Source: Leptobrachium leishanense
Taxonomy: Eukaryota; Chordata; Amphibia; Anura; Megophryidae
Length of the DNA stretch: 64,000 bases
NCBI GenBank assembly: GCA_009667805.1
Contig: CM019064.1
Location: forward strand, 113,620,328-113,684,327
Direction of reading: 5' to 3'
The notes beneath the pieces were generated by a model. That model was not told the DNA's origin. It saw only the letters and a list, made by a program, of their open reading frames with translations, and searched no databases. The number at the start of each line of letters is the position of its first letter. Within the stretch, counting starts at the first letter, position 1. The position numbers and the translations under genes were made by a program. This document shows, piece after piece, positions 22,076-35,233 of the stretch.

Positions 22076-23051
22076 ATAACATTGAGGCAAATTCCATAGC
22101 TGCAATGTTACACAACCTTGCCCGGAATAGTTGAGCTTTGGGTTGATAGCCTAAAGAGGACCCTTGGTCCCCCTATGCCAACCCTAAATGGCCAAGTGAT
22201 GGGTTCATATGGAAAGTTTCAAGGCCAAAGTGCAGCCCATCTGTTCATCATCCAAAACCCATCAGCCCTCAATTAATTTGACAATTAAGAAGTAAATGCA
22301 ACTCCCTCTTAACCTTGTAATATCTAAGAGCCCATCCCTTCTACCTCAACTTAAATTTAATTTTAAAATCCCTTACTAAACCTCCTAAAATCAAATAAAA
22401 ACACCACTGTAGATTATATTTACCAACCAGTGTTTGGCCACATAGTTTTGAAATGAAATGTTTTCTTTTTTTTATTTTTAAAAAAGGAAATGTAAGAATA
22501 ACAAAGTCCATCTTCATTCAAGACTTGGTACAACTAAATGAGTGCTTAGAATCCAGCGTCCATTTTTATGTTTTTGTCTCTATTCAGTTAGCTAAGTCTT
22601 GGTTACAAAACAAAGAGGCATAACAAGTGTCACACAGTGGTTTTGGAAGTGCCACTTATTATCTGTTTGCAGAGGAGCCTGGAGGTAGCCCATAGTACTG
22701 AGCGCTTCCTCTTTCTTGATAACACGTCACTCACAGACTGCACGTCATGAGTTAACGCTAACAGCATAAACTGGAACCTTTCTTTCATCCTATGTGCTTT
22801 TCTACAATAGTCCCGTTGACAATAACTGTTAAAAAAAATCATTTTCTTTCTTCTCTAATGAAACATTTGACTGTGGGAATTGTTAACAATTTGTTCTCTA
22901 TTATATCAAAGTGGCGGCACATTCTAACACAACTCTGATTATAGTGTCTTCTTCATGAATCGATAGTTGCCTAGCAATGTTGAAAATGTAATATATGAAC
23001 AGAAATACATTTAACTAAATGTATTCTCCATTTCATATGTATTTTCCCTTT
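22076..23051. other. unassigned sequence
   Basis: This continues the sequence into which the hAT-like composite inserted. No gene or terminal repeat is recognised. Confidence 0.35.
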
Positions 23052-23053
23052 TA

Positions 23054-24621
<1,568 letters not shown>

Positions 24622-24649
24622 TATATTCATTATTGGCGTGTGCATGTAC

Positions 24650-24708
24650 AGTTACAGTTACAAGTATTTATAAAGCGCCAACAAGTTCAGCAGCGCTGTA
24701 CAATAAAA
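24650..24708 (-). mobile_element. 3' end of the older L2 LINE (split part)
   Basis: The block acaagtatttataaagcgcc … gcagcgctgtacaataaaag has the form of an L2 3' terminus, and a second, slightly different terminus follows at once (24709 on). The matching 3' UTR continues at 28747, after the inserted L2. This stub is therefore the displaced end of the older copy. Confidence 0.6.
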
Positions 24709-24936
24709 GAGACAGAATTATTATTATTATTCTTTATTTATAAAGCGCCAGCATATTCCGTAGCGCTGTACAATAGGCATAGTATAGACAGGGTTACAAT
24801 ACAATACATTGAACAACATTTGACAAACAGTACAGGAGGAGATGAGGCCCTATTCCCATAGGAACTCACAATCTAGGAGGGTTGGGGTTGGAAACAGGAG
24901 GAGAGGACTGCAAGGTGAGAGTGATTGATGGTTGCG

Positions 24937-27900
24937 TCAGTGAGTTGGGTGGTAGGCTTCCCTAAATAGGAACGTTTTAAGGGAGCGTTTGAAGGAAGAG
25001 AAGTTAGGGGAAAGTCTGACAGTATGAGGGAGAGCGTTCCAGAGAGTGGGGGCTGCGCGTGAGAAATCCTGCAGTCTATCATGGGAAGAGGTGATGCAGG
25101 GAGAAGCTAGGCGCAGGTCATTGTTTGACCTTAGGGAGCGGGCTGGGGTGTATTTGGTGATTAGTGAGGACAGGTAGTGGGGAGCTGAGTTAGTGAGGGT
25201 TTTGTAGGTAAGGATAAGGATTTTGAACTTAATTCTGCAGTGGATGGGGAGCCAGTGAAGGGACTCGCAGAGGGGAGCGGCAGAGACAGAGCGGCGGGTG
25301 AGGTGAATTAGCCTGGCGGAGGCGTTCAGGATGGATTGTAGGGGGGAGAGGCGGGACAGAGGGAGGCCAGATAAGAGATTATTGCAATAGTCGAGTCGGG
25401 AGATTACCAGGGCGTGTATGAGTTGTTTTGTGGTGACAGCGGTAAGAAATGGCCGAATTCTGGAAATATTACGCAGTTGATAACGGCAGGAGGAGGAAAG
25501 AGACTTGATGTGGGGGATGAAGGAAAGAGCAGAGTCAAGTGTAACTCCAAGACAGTGCACTTGGTTTGATGGGGAGATGGTGATACCCTCCACCGTGATA
25601 GAGAAGTCAGGAGGTGGGGAGGCATTGGAGGGAGGAATAAGTAGGAGCTCAGTCTTTGACATGTTGATCTTTAGGTGGTGGGAGGCCATCCAGGAGGAGA
25701 TGCCAGATAAGCAGTCACTGACTTTGGAAAGGACAGGGGGAGAGAGATCAGGGGTAGAGAGGTAGATCTGAGTGTCATCAGCGTAGAGGTGGTAATTAAA
25801 GCCAAAGCTGTTGATGATTTTGCCCAGGGAGGAGGTGTAGATGGAAAAGAGCAGAGGACCAAGGACAGAGCCTTGAGGTACACCAACAGATAGAGGCAAT
25901 GAAGAGGAGGAGTTACCAGCAAAGGACACACAGAAGGACCTGTTGGATAAATAGGAGTCAACCCAATCGAGTGCAGTGTCACCGAGACCCAGAGAGTTGA
26001 GGGTCTGTAGAAGGAGGGGGTGGTCAACAGTGTCAAAAGCAGCCGAGAGGTCAAGCAGGATGAGAATAGAATAGTGGCCGTGTTTTTTAGCAGTTAGGAG
26101 GTCGTTGGTGACTTTGGTGAGGGCAGTTTCAGTTGAGTGTAGGGGACGGAAGCCAGATTGGAGGGGGTCAAGTAGGGAATTGGAGGACAGGAAGAGGGAG
26201 AGGCGGTTGAAGACTAGTTTTTCTAAGAGCTTTGATGTGAATGGAAGCAGGGATACAGGGCGATAGTTGGATGGAGAGTTGGGATCGAGGGATGGTTTCT
26301 TTAGTAAAGGGGTAACTAGCGCGTGTTTGAAGGCGGATGGGAAGGAGCCAGTGGAGAGAGATAGGTTGAAGATGTGTGTGAGAGCAGGGGTGAGGAAGGA
26401 GGAGAGGGGAGGAATTAGATGTGAGGGAATGGGGTCGAGCGGGCACGTGGTGAGATGTGAGGAGGACAATAAGGAATTGACTTCCTCCTCAATGGCTGGG
26501 AGGAAGCGGCAGAGGGTGGCAGAGGGGACCTGTGGGAGTGGAGGTGGCAGATAACTATCTTGTGTTGGGATGTTGCTTCTGATAGTTAGAGTTTTACTGA
26601 GGAAGTAGTCTGCCAGGTCTTGATCGCTGAAGGCAGCTGAGGGGGGAGGTGCAGGTGGGTAGAGGAGGGTGTTGAAGGTGGACCAGAGCCGTTTAGGGTT
26701 GGAAGACAGCGTAAATATAAGAGATGAGAAGAAGGATTGTTTGGCCAAGTGGAGGGCAGAGGTGTATGACCGGAGAATAAACTTGAAGTGAACAAAATCA
26801 GCTTCAGAGCGGGATTTCCTCCAGGCACGCTCTGCAGTGCGGGAGCATCTTTGCAGGTAGCGAGTCTGGAGGGTGTGCCAGGGCTGAAGCTGGCGGCGTG
26901 GGGCCTTACAGAGTCGAAGAGGAGCAAGAGTGTCTAGAGCAGAGATAAGAGTAGTGTTGTAGTGATTAGTGGCAGCATCAGGGCAGGTGAAGGATGAGGT
27001 GTGAGGGAGGTGGTGAAGTAGATTGGAGAATTGATGGGGATCTACAGCATGTAGATTTCTGCGAGTGTGTATGCGGGGTCAGGGAGCAGGGTGTTTAGGA
27101 AGTCCAGATAGGTTGAAAGAGAGAAGGTGGTGGTCAGAGATGGGGAAAGGGCGACAGTTAAACTCAGAAATGGAGCAGAGGTTGGAAAAGACAAGGTCAA
27201 TAGCGTGACCATCGCGGTGGGTAGGGAGGAGGAAGGATTGTGTGAGTCCAAGGGAGGACGTGAGTGAAAGAAGTTTGGAGGCAGCAGAGGCGGAAGGATC
27301 ATCAATGGGAATGTTGAAGTCCCCGAGAATTAGGCATGGAAGATTAGAAGACAGGAAGTGAGAAAGCCAGGTAGGAAAGTGGTCAAAGAACTGGGAGGTT
27401 GGTCCCGGTGGGCGGTAGATGACTGCCACCCTGAAGGCCAGAGGAGAGAACAGGCAGATGCAGTGTGTCTCGAAGGAGGAGAAGGAGAGGGATGGGGGTG
27501 GAGGGAGATGCTGGTAGGTGCAGGTGGGAGAGAGCAGGATTCCGACCCAGCCACCATTTCTCTCACCCGGTCTGGGGGTTTAGCTCAAGTGTAGACCGCC
27601 ATGTGAGAGAGCAGCAACGGAGGCCGTGTCAGAGGGAGTTAGCCAGGTTTCAGTTAAAGCTAGGAGGTTGAAGGAGTTTGAAAGGAAGAGGTCATGGATT
27701 GCTGTGAGTTTGTTGCACACAGACCGAGCGTTCCAGAGGGCACAGGAGAAAGAGGACAGGCGCTGAGGGATTATGGGAATGAGGTTGCTGGGCTTGCAGG
27801 GAGGTGATTTATGTGCGATGGAGATAGGATGAGAGGGAAGTATTGGATGTGTTGTGGGGCCAGTGTTAGGGGATATGTCACCTGCATAGAGTAACAGCAG

Positions 27901-28134
27901 GAGGGTGAGAAAGAGAAGGTGGGAATGGGATTTGTGTGAGTGGGAGTGAATGGCAGCACGAGAGATAGAGGGAGACCATGTTCTGAGGAAACAAAGGAGC
28001 TCATGCGAGGCCATCATGTGGGACGAGAGGAGGGAGGGAGAGATGCAGATAGTGTAGGGGTCGGTGGTAGAGGGGCAGGAGTTCCATTTAAGGAGAATGG
28101 TAGAAATAAAGAGTAGAAGCGTGAGAGAAAGCAT
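24937..28134 (-). pseudogene. L2 LINE polyprotein (APE endonuclease plus RT), two stops
   Basis: From the ATG at 28134-28132 a single frame runs to 24937 (about 1066 codons), broken only by TAA at 27582-27580 and TGA at 27081-27079. The N-terminus has the motif GDISPNTGP common in L2/CR1 proteins, then the endonuclease: WNARSV, LTETWL (catalytic Glu), LILGDFNIP, HRDGHAIDLVFSN and ISDHHLL (catalytic His). The RT follows: [43 protein letters not shown] and the catalytic [11 protein letters not shown] (near 25780). The C-terminus ends [20 protein letters not shown]…, as in L2. No separate ORF1 is seen. I did not translate every codon between the two stops by hand. Confidence 0.85.
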
Positions 28135-28140
28135 GATATA

Positions 28141-28746
28141 GACGTGTGTTTACCCAGAGTAAAAAGTGGGCCTTGCAGTTCCTTCCTCCAGTCCCGCAAC
28201 TCCAGGAAATCAACTCTAAACTTCCACTTAAGAATGCCACTTAGGGATGCCACAAGAGCCAAGGCTCAAATGGAGCCAGTCCTAGCTGTTATATAGGGCA
28301 GACTGATTGCATTCAGGCAGTTAAAAGGTAAACACCTGATGCTGGATGGGCTGTGTCAATAGGGCAGGAGATTCACATGCTAATTAGCAAAGCAAATGGT
28401 GGAGAAAGACAAAAATAAATAAAAAAAAGACCAAGTAATACTGGGTGATAGAGTTCTACCAGCAAAAGTATGCAGGGGATCAGTTGAGATGTGGGTGTCT
28501 GTGGATACTGGATGATAAAGTTTTACCTGTGGAGAGAGGAGACACAGGAATTAGGGATCATGATGGTGGATGGCATAGGGCATCATGGATAAAACTCCAG
28601 GAAATCAACTCTAAACTTCCACTTAAGAATGCCACTTAGGGATGCCACAAGAGCCAAGGCTCAAATGGAGCCAGTCCTAGCTGTTATATAGGGCAGACTG
28701 ATTACATTCAGGCACTTAAAAGGTAAACACCTGATGCTGGATGGGC
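28141..28746 (-). promoter_or_regulatory. 5' UTR with two tandem monomers of the L2 element
   Basis: A 153-bp block occurs at 28594-28746 and at 28199-28351 with only about two differences, spaced 395 bp. Both copies begin (minus strand) GCCCATCCAGCATCAGG. Internal smaller similarity (gatagagttctacc and gataaagttttacc) is also present. Tandem 5' monomers that each carry promoter activity are known in mouse L1; here the role is inferred from position only. Confidence 0.6.
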
Positions 28747-30780
28747 AAATATACATACATGTTACACACGCAGAACAGTAGGAGAGAGGACCCTGCTTGA
28801 GAGCTTAAATCAGAGAGGAAAGGCGTGATACACTAAATGAGCATGAATAGCAGAGTATGTCAGAGCGTGTGGGCTGACTGGGAAGATGGTGCATGAAATG
28901 TGGAGGGAGGACCCTGCTCAACAGTTTACAATCTAAGAGACCCATTAGGTATGTGGGAGGATGGAGCAAGAAATGAACAATGGGGGATCATGGAGTGAGC
29001 CGATAGGCTTCTCTAAAGTAATGCATTTTCAGAGACTTCTTGAAGGACTGGAGAGACAGAGAGAGTCTAATTTTGCAGGGGAGGGAGTTCCATAGAAAGG
29101 GGCAGCTTGGGAGAAGTCCTGAAGACGAGAGTTGGGGTTGTGGGCACGAGGAACTGATAGCATCAGATCATTGGCAGAACAAAGTGGTTGGATGGGATAA
29201 TCCTGCTAATAAGGGACAGGATGTAGGCAGGGGCAAGGTTATGGAGAGCTCTGTAGGTGAGCACCAGTATTTTGAAATGGATTGTAAAAGAAGCAGGGAG
29301 CCAGTGTAGGGATTGACAAAAGGGTGAGGTGTGAGAGGTGCGGGATGTGAGGTGAATGAGTCTGTCACAGGCGTTCATTACAGACTACAGAGGGAGAATC
29401 TGGGATTTTTTAAGGCCAGAGAGAAGAAGGTTACAGTAGTCAAGGTGGGAAATAATAAGAGCTTGGATGAGCATTTTAGTAGAGACCTGATTAAGAAAGG
29501 GACCTTAGCGTGTAATGTTTTTTAGGTGGAAGTAGCAAGATTTGGTTAGTGACTGAATGTGAGGAGTAAAGGATAGATCAGTGTCCAAGCGGACCCCTAG
29601 GCAATGAGCCTGAAAGGAAGAAGTAATGGTGGCACCATTCACCTGAAGGGAAATGGGTGCAAGAATGGAGGGTTTAGAGGGAGGGAAGATGAGAAGTTCA
29701 GTTTTAGGGAGGTTATACTTTAGGGAACGGGAAGTCATCCAGTCAAACACAGCTGACAGACAAGCAGTAACACGGTCCAACACGGGAGGAGAGATCGGGG
29801 AAGGAAAGGTAGATTTGAGTATCATCAGCATAGAGATGATATTGGAATCCATAGGAAGAAATGAGGTTGCCCAGAAAGGCAGTATAGATTAAGAAGATTA
29901 TGGGACCCAGAACAGAGCCTTGTGGTACCCCAGCCAAGAGAGGAACCGGTGGTGAAGAGGCACCAACAAAGGAGACAATGAAGGAGCGAAGAGAGAGGTA
30001 GAAGTAGAGCCAGTAGGGAGCGGTGTCACCGACGCCAAGTTGTGTTCGACAGTGTCAAATGTAGAGGAAAGGTCAAAATGAATAAGGAGGAAGAGGTGAC
30101 CTTTGGTTTTAGCAGCAACTATATCAGTAGTCAACTTGGTCACAGCAGTCTCAGTAGAGTGCCTGGGAGTGAAAACCAGACCGGTGTGGATCAAGCAGAG
30201 AGTAAGCAGTGAGAAACTTGGTGAGCTGGTTATAGACCAGGCGTTCTAGGATTTTGGATGCAAAGGGGGAGTAAAGAGATGGGACGGTAGTTCGAAAGGG
30301 AGGTAGGATCAAGAGATGGCTTCTTTAGAATGGGGGTGATCAGAGCATGTTTGAATGCAGAGGGGAAGACTCCAGAGAGGGAGAGGTTAAAAATATAAGT
30401 CAATGCTAGGACAGTGATTGCTAGAACAGACTGAATGAGATGCGAGGAGATGGGGTCAAGCGGGCAGGTGGTTGAGCATGAGGACATGTGAACTTCTGAG
30501 ACATCCTCCTCTGAGACTGGAGAAAAGAAAAGGAAGACATAGTAGAAGAAGGGGCTGGGAGTGAGGGAGTCAATGGGGTAGAAAGGTTAATGGAGGAGGT
30601 TTAGTGATCTTATCGTGAAATAGTTAGCAAAGCTGACAGCTGTGAGGTCTGTGGAAGGTTAAGTGGAAGTGGGGCACATTAACAATTTGAAAGTATGAAA
30701 CAGACGTCTGGAATCATGAGAAAAGGATGAGATAAGGGAGGAGAAGTAAGTTTGTTGAGCGATGGATAAAAGGGACTCGA
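28747..30780 (-). mobile_element. older, decayed L2 LINE copy
   Basis: This minus-strand copy holds the 3' UTR (28747-29000) and RT to C-terminal region (29000-30490), broken into several frames. Recognisable pieces are NYRPISLLPL (about 30260), HSTETAVTKL and [12 protein letters not shown] (about 30030-30170), [11 protein letters not shown] (29900), [10 protein letters not shown] (29830) and SLHWLPASFTIHFKI (29320). The endonuclease half is absent or beyond recognition past about 30780. Its 3' tip is displaced to 24650-24708 by the younger L2. Confidence 0.8.
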
Positions 30781-31456
30781 CACTGTAGGAAAGGAGCAAC
30801 ACTACTGTCTACTAATTAGCTAACAAGGACTTGGGTAAATATTTTCTGCAACATTATATATAGAAAAGGGAAAATGTAAAAACGGACTTTTAAAATTCAA
30901 ATTCAATGAATAACAAAAATTAAATTAGATTCCATTAATTAATTTTTTTACACGTATAATTAGTGTTTGCAAGTTGTGACATTCAAAACATTCATTTTGA
31001 TAACATAAAGGAAAATCAATTTTCTGACTTTGGTGGCTTTTGCATTCTGTTTTTATGGGATATAATTTAGAATTTACATCAAGATTTAAGTTTTTATTAA
31101 ACTGGAGTCAGTACTGAGGCGGAACACGCAGCATATAAATCCTTATAGGAGTAGGTCCAATACCTTCCATACAGTTGGCTTTAGTCATCGTTGCCATGGT
31201 AGCATTTAACTCGAATGTAATATCTGCCTCTGAATTATTGGGCTGAAATGAAATCCTAGCAATTCAAAGCCAAGTATAGTATGCCCCAATACTGCCAAGT
31301 ACACATTTAATTAGAAATTATATTAATGCAACTCTACAATAATGGTTTCCATTCTGTTCTAAGTATATTTTTTTTAAGTAATTCTGTTTTGAGGCTAAAT
31401 AAAATTGGCAAGGTTTAACCACTTCCCTTCCAAAAATGTATCTATGTTATTACATT
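30781..31456. other. unassigned AT-rich sequence
   Basis: No gene, terminal repeat or RNA is recognised. Confidence 0.35.
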
Positions 31457-31460
31457 TTAA

Positions 31461-31680
31461 CCCCTTCATTACAAGGGATTTTTCAAATAAACACTGTCAG
31501 GAACCAGTGGGATTTTTTTTAAAAAACATTTTTAATTAATTATGCAGTAAGAAATATTCTCAATGCATATCTTACTGTAATAACCTATATGGCAAGCAGA
31601 TGTCACCATCTGCTGGCCAAATTGAGTTTATACAATTCCGAGCTTTGTGCATGATCAGCAGGGGAGATGTTAGAGACATT
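31461..31680 (+). mobile_element. TTAA family B MITE fragment
   Basis: It begins ccccttcattacaaggg after TTAA (31457-31460) and carries the family blocks (gaaatattc, ttactgtaataacctat, tcaccatctgctggcc). The right part has been replaced by another MITE relic. Confidence 0.5.
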
Positions 31681-32290
31681 CCCCAATTCCCGAACATTAG
31701 CGAATTGCCAGCAAAATCTGGTGCAATTTGGCTCAGATTGCCTCAATCTGTTGACCTTCGGGGGCAGTGAAAATGTCCCATAGAGAAGCAATGGATAATC
31801 TTTTCAGAGAATGGCGAACTGCACCGAAATGTTTGTGAAATGCCCAGATTTTCAGTGCAAGAGGTTTAAACAGGAGAATCCCATAGGTTCAATGAGAAAA
31901 AAAAATACCATATTTATTATTTTTTTATTCAACCATTTAATCTTTTCACTTGCAGCAAAAAGCCTTTTTATTTATTTTTTAGAATTTTTTTAGGCATTTT
32001 TCTGGATTTTTTCAGCTAAAATCTTTAATTCCCATTTTTTTAAATGGTGATTTTTATCCTGTCACAGACCTTTTTAATATTATTCTTTGGACCTTATTTA
32101 TTATTCCCATGCATTTTCTTGTGCTTCTTTTCGTTTAAAGTGGCTTTTGACGGCTGATCGGCTTTTTTTGGCGTCGTGAATGAATGCTGAATTCACCGCA
32201 GAGTCGGCGAATTGAACTTGCCAAAGTGCACCGAATGAGAGAGCACTGAAATTTTGGTGAAATACCTCCTTAAATTAGCACAGTTAAGGA
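31681..32290 (-). mobile_element. relic of the 60845-type MITE, reverse orientation
   Basis: Motifs tagagaagcaatgg, gagaatcccataggttcaat, ttgcagcaaaaag and gctgaattcaccgcag are the reverse complements of blocks in the element at 60845-61772. It is heavily diverged, with no clean termini. Confidence 0.5.
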
Positions 32291-32932
32291 CTACCAAAGA
32301 GCCATTTGCATAATGATACTGTTGGGATGGCTCACGATAACTTCAGCTAATGATTTTTAATATCATCTGGCAACCGAGCTTGCAAAATTGGTAGCAAATG
32401 TATAGATGTGCAGGAAAATTCTCTCTGATATGTTCAACATGGAGGTCTAGACTGGTCTTTTTGCCTAAAATGAGTGACAGGTCCCTCCAATGGACAGGAC
32501 TCACGTTTTTTAGTACATGCTTATCTGACACCACAGAAACTTACATGTTAGCATCAAGAGTCGGGTGTCCTTCTTGAGGTATTCCAAAACAGGGTTACTC
32601 ATGTAGAAGGGTGAGTAGATGCAGGGAAGGACTAGTGGGTATGGGTAAGTGCATGAGCTTAATTTGTCCTTTGACACAATCCCAATCAATTGCGTAGTTC
32701 CGTTGTAGTTATAATGATTGAATAAAAGGGAGACTCTACGCAGTGTGACCAATCAACGTTTATCTCAATTGTCAACCTGCTGCGAGCTTCCTTGTCCCTC
32801 TTCCTCCTGAGGTGAGACAGGGCTGATTAAACCCTCTGTTCTGAGTTCTGAACTCAGATTCCTGGCCATTGGGACCTTAGGGAACTAACTATACCCAATA
32901 GCTCTCAATAGCTTCTGCCAGGGAGAGACACT
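32291..32932. other. unassigned sequence
   Basis: No gene is recognised. Short ORFs show no known motif. Confidence 0.3.
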
Positions 32933-33153
32933 CAGTGGTGTATTTTGGCCTAGGCCGACTAGGCCCAGGCCTAGGGCGGCACTTTCCAGGGGGCGGTGGC
33001 CCGCACTGGGTGGTCCCACCCCAAAAAAAATAATTTTTTTTTTTTTTACTTTTGCAAAGTATTTTACCAGGAAGGATACGTTGAGATTTCACTAATTTTG
33101 AAGTATGTCCTAGGCTTTCACTTTCCAGGGGGCAGCAAAAAACCTCACCACTA
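32933..33153. mobile_element. small hAT-like MITE, tentative
   Basis: The left end CAGTGGTGTATTTTGGCC and the right end, inverted TAGTGGTGAGGTTTTTTGC, resemble each other. The phrase cactttccagggggc occurs near both ends. Without a matching 8-bp duplication the assignment is uncertain. Confidence 0.4.
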
Positions 33154-33239
33154 AATGGGTTACTCACAGAGCACCGAAATGACGCCAACTTTTTGGTGTT
33201 CTGTAGTTCCCTGCACTTAAGAGAATAAAATTTCCCCAC

Positions 33240-33665
33240 CCTGCAGTGAATTCACCATTCACCGCAGGGTCCCCAAAGTGCATGGAGTCGGCCGCTGAAT
33301 GCTGCCACCGCAAACCCGTGGCCTGCTGTTTTCAAAAGAACTACTGAACAAAAATGTCTGGAATTTACATATAAGATCCTATGATTAATAAAAAGTTCTG
33401 TTACAGAAAAAAGAAAAGCTGTTATTAAAAAAAAGGGGGGGAAATTTTGCCCAAAAAATTCTGAAAAATTACTTAAAAAGGTACTAAAAAAAAATAAAAA
33501 TCAATAAATAAAGACTTTTTACTGCAGATTAAAATAATAAATGATTTATTAGATATTGCATAAAAACGGGAATATTTTTAACATTGAAACCTATGGGGTT
33601 CGCCTGAATAAACCTGCTGATTGAAACCACCGAACATCAGGGCATTTCACTGCCATTTCTCTGAG
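33240..33665 (+). mobile_element. relic of the 60845-type MITE
   Basis: It contains attcaccgcagggtccc, aaaatgtctggaatttacat, taataaaaagttctgttaca and acattgaaacctatggggtt, all matching the 60845 element in order. The termini are lost. Confidence 0.55.
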
Positions 33666-33799
33666 TCTCAGTACCACATGACTGGCTGAACCACATGAAA
33701 CGCACGCGCGCAGCTGCCCGCCCTTTCGTTAACACAGACTCTATTCTGTACTGAATCAAAGCTACAGTGCACCCTCTGGCAGTGGCACCCCACTGCTGA

Positions 33800-34050
33800 T
33801 AAGATGGCTCCACAGCATAATTGCTGTGTGCTCATATACACTCGGTTTGCTGGGAGTTTTATTGCAGTGGATTCTGATGCACTCATACACACCGCACATC
33901 GCATTGCTGGGAGTTATATTTCTGCGGATTCTGATACACTGACACACACCACACATTGCATTGCTGGGAGTTTTATTGCCCTGGAGCTCTGGAATACGCT
34001 CATACACACTGCACATTACTGTGAGTTTTATTGCTGTGCAGTTCTGTGAT
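33800..34050. repeat. tandem repeat, about 65-75-bp unit
   Basis: Four copies of a block with tgctgggagttttattgc, ggattctgat and actcatacacaccgcacat. A related unit lies inside the hAT element at about 41530-41640. Confidence 0.7.
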
Positions 34051-34053
34051 ATT

Positions 34054-35219
34054 GTAACGTTCAACCAGGTAGATGGGTGAGGTTGCGAGCCCAGAGGTGC
34101 AGTGACACAAGGAGGCAATGGATTGCAACAAGAAAGGGGTTTATTTGAGAAGCTTCACAGAACATGAAGGGATAACACAGGAAAAAGGGATGCGGACAGA
34201 CAGACAGACCACACAGGGACGATTCTTAAAGCAGGATAAACTGAAGTAAAAGGAAAAGTCCAGTATGCAGGGAGTCTATGATACACAGGTAAGTCCTTTA
34301 GACAAATGCAGGGGTTCACCTGGATGAAGCCAGAGGGGTTCTCTGAGATGAAGCCAGAGGGGTTCTCTGAGATGAAGCCAGAGGGGTTCTCTGAGATGAA
34401 GCCAGAGGGGTTCTCTGAGATGAAGCCAGAGGGGTTCTCTGAGATGAAGTCAGAGGGGTTCTCTGAGATGAAGCAGAGGGGTTCTCTGAGATGAAGCCAG
34501 AGGGGTTCTCTGAGATGAAGTCAGAGGGGTTCTCTGAGATGAAGCCAGAGGTTATCTGAGATGAAGCCAGAGGGGTCTCTGAGATGAAGCCAGAGCGGTT
34601 ATCTGAGATGAAGCCAGAGGGGTTCTCTGAGATGAAGCCAGAGGGGTTCTCTGAGATGAAGCCAGAGGGGTTCTCTGAGATGAAGCCAGAGGAGTTATCT
34701 GAGATGAAGCCAGAGGGGTTATCTGAGATGAAGCCAGAGGGGTTATCTGAGATGAAGCCAGAGGGGTTATCTGAGATGAAGCCAGAGGGGTTCTCTGAGA
34801 TGAAGCCAGAGGGGTTCTCTGAGATGAAGCCAGAGGGGTTCTCTGAGATGAAGCCAGAGGGGTTCTCTGAGATGAAGCCAGACAGGTCCAGGGGTATGGA
34901 AGGCGGTTGTCTGGTAGGCAAGCAAGCCGTCAGATCATCTGGTAAATCCTGCACACAGGCTTGTCAGCGAAAACAGGCTCCTGGCTGAACGAGTTCCACT
35001 TGGAAGTGAAGTTTGATGCTGAAGCCTCTAGGTAAGGGTGTGGTTGAGTAATATAGAGGCAACCAGCTGAATAATGCGATGCACCTGATACTTAGTGCAG
35101 AGCTGGATACGGCAACAGTTTATTCTGTGCCAGCAACTGAAGGGTGGTGCCCTGCAGTATGAGGAATGCAATAGCGTGTTTTATCATCTGCGGCGCCGCC
35201 GCCGGCGAGGAGCGTGACA
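34054..35219 (-). repeat. 3' LTR of a Gypsy-like element (minus strand)
   Basis: Read on the minus strand the block starts TGTCACGCTCCTCGCC at 35219 and ends GAACGTTACA at 34054, with TG/CA ends. It is preceded on the minus strand by the purine tract (35233-35220). At 1166 bp it is long because of the internal minisatellite. The 5' LTR and most of the body are outside or deleted, so no target duplication could be checked. Confidence 0.65.
34325..34886. repeat. 24-bp minisatellite inside the LTR
   Basis: About 23 units of gaagccagaggggttctctg plus agat, some with ttatctga or gtcagag variants. As 24 is divisible by three, frames stay open on both strands and give ORFs of 134 and 212 aa with 8-residue repeats. 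These are artefacts of the period. Confidence 0.9.
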
Positions 35220-35233
35220 GTTCCCCTCCCTTA
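35220..35233 (-). promoter_or_regulatory. polypurine tract
   Basis: Minus-strand gtaagggaggggaa lies directly upstream of the LTR start. This is the position and composition of the primer for plus-strand DNA synthesis in LTR elements. Confidence 0.65.

Larger units (their letters stand above)
24709..28746 (-). mobile_element. near-complete L2-type LINE
   Basis: The 4-kb element runs on the minus strand from a monomer-type 5' UTR (28746) through one long ORF (28134-24937) to an L2-style 3' terminus ending in attattattatt and cttta. The first bases of the 5' UTR coincide with a repeated monomer boundary, suggesting a genuine 5' end. It inserted into the tail of an older L2. With two nonsense codons and no evident frameshift it is a young copy. 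Confidence 0.85.

Noticed and set aside
32933..33153. A firm hAT assignment with an 8-bp duplication
   Set aside because: The flanking octamers gagacact and aatgggtt do not match; kept only as a tentative MITE.
34316..34988. Repeat proteins of 212 and 134 aa with octapeptide repeats
   Set aside because: A 24-bp unit read in frame on both strands inside an LTR; no start, signal or domain supports a gene.
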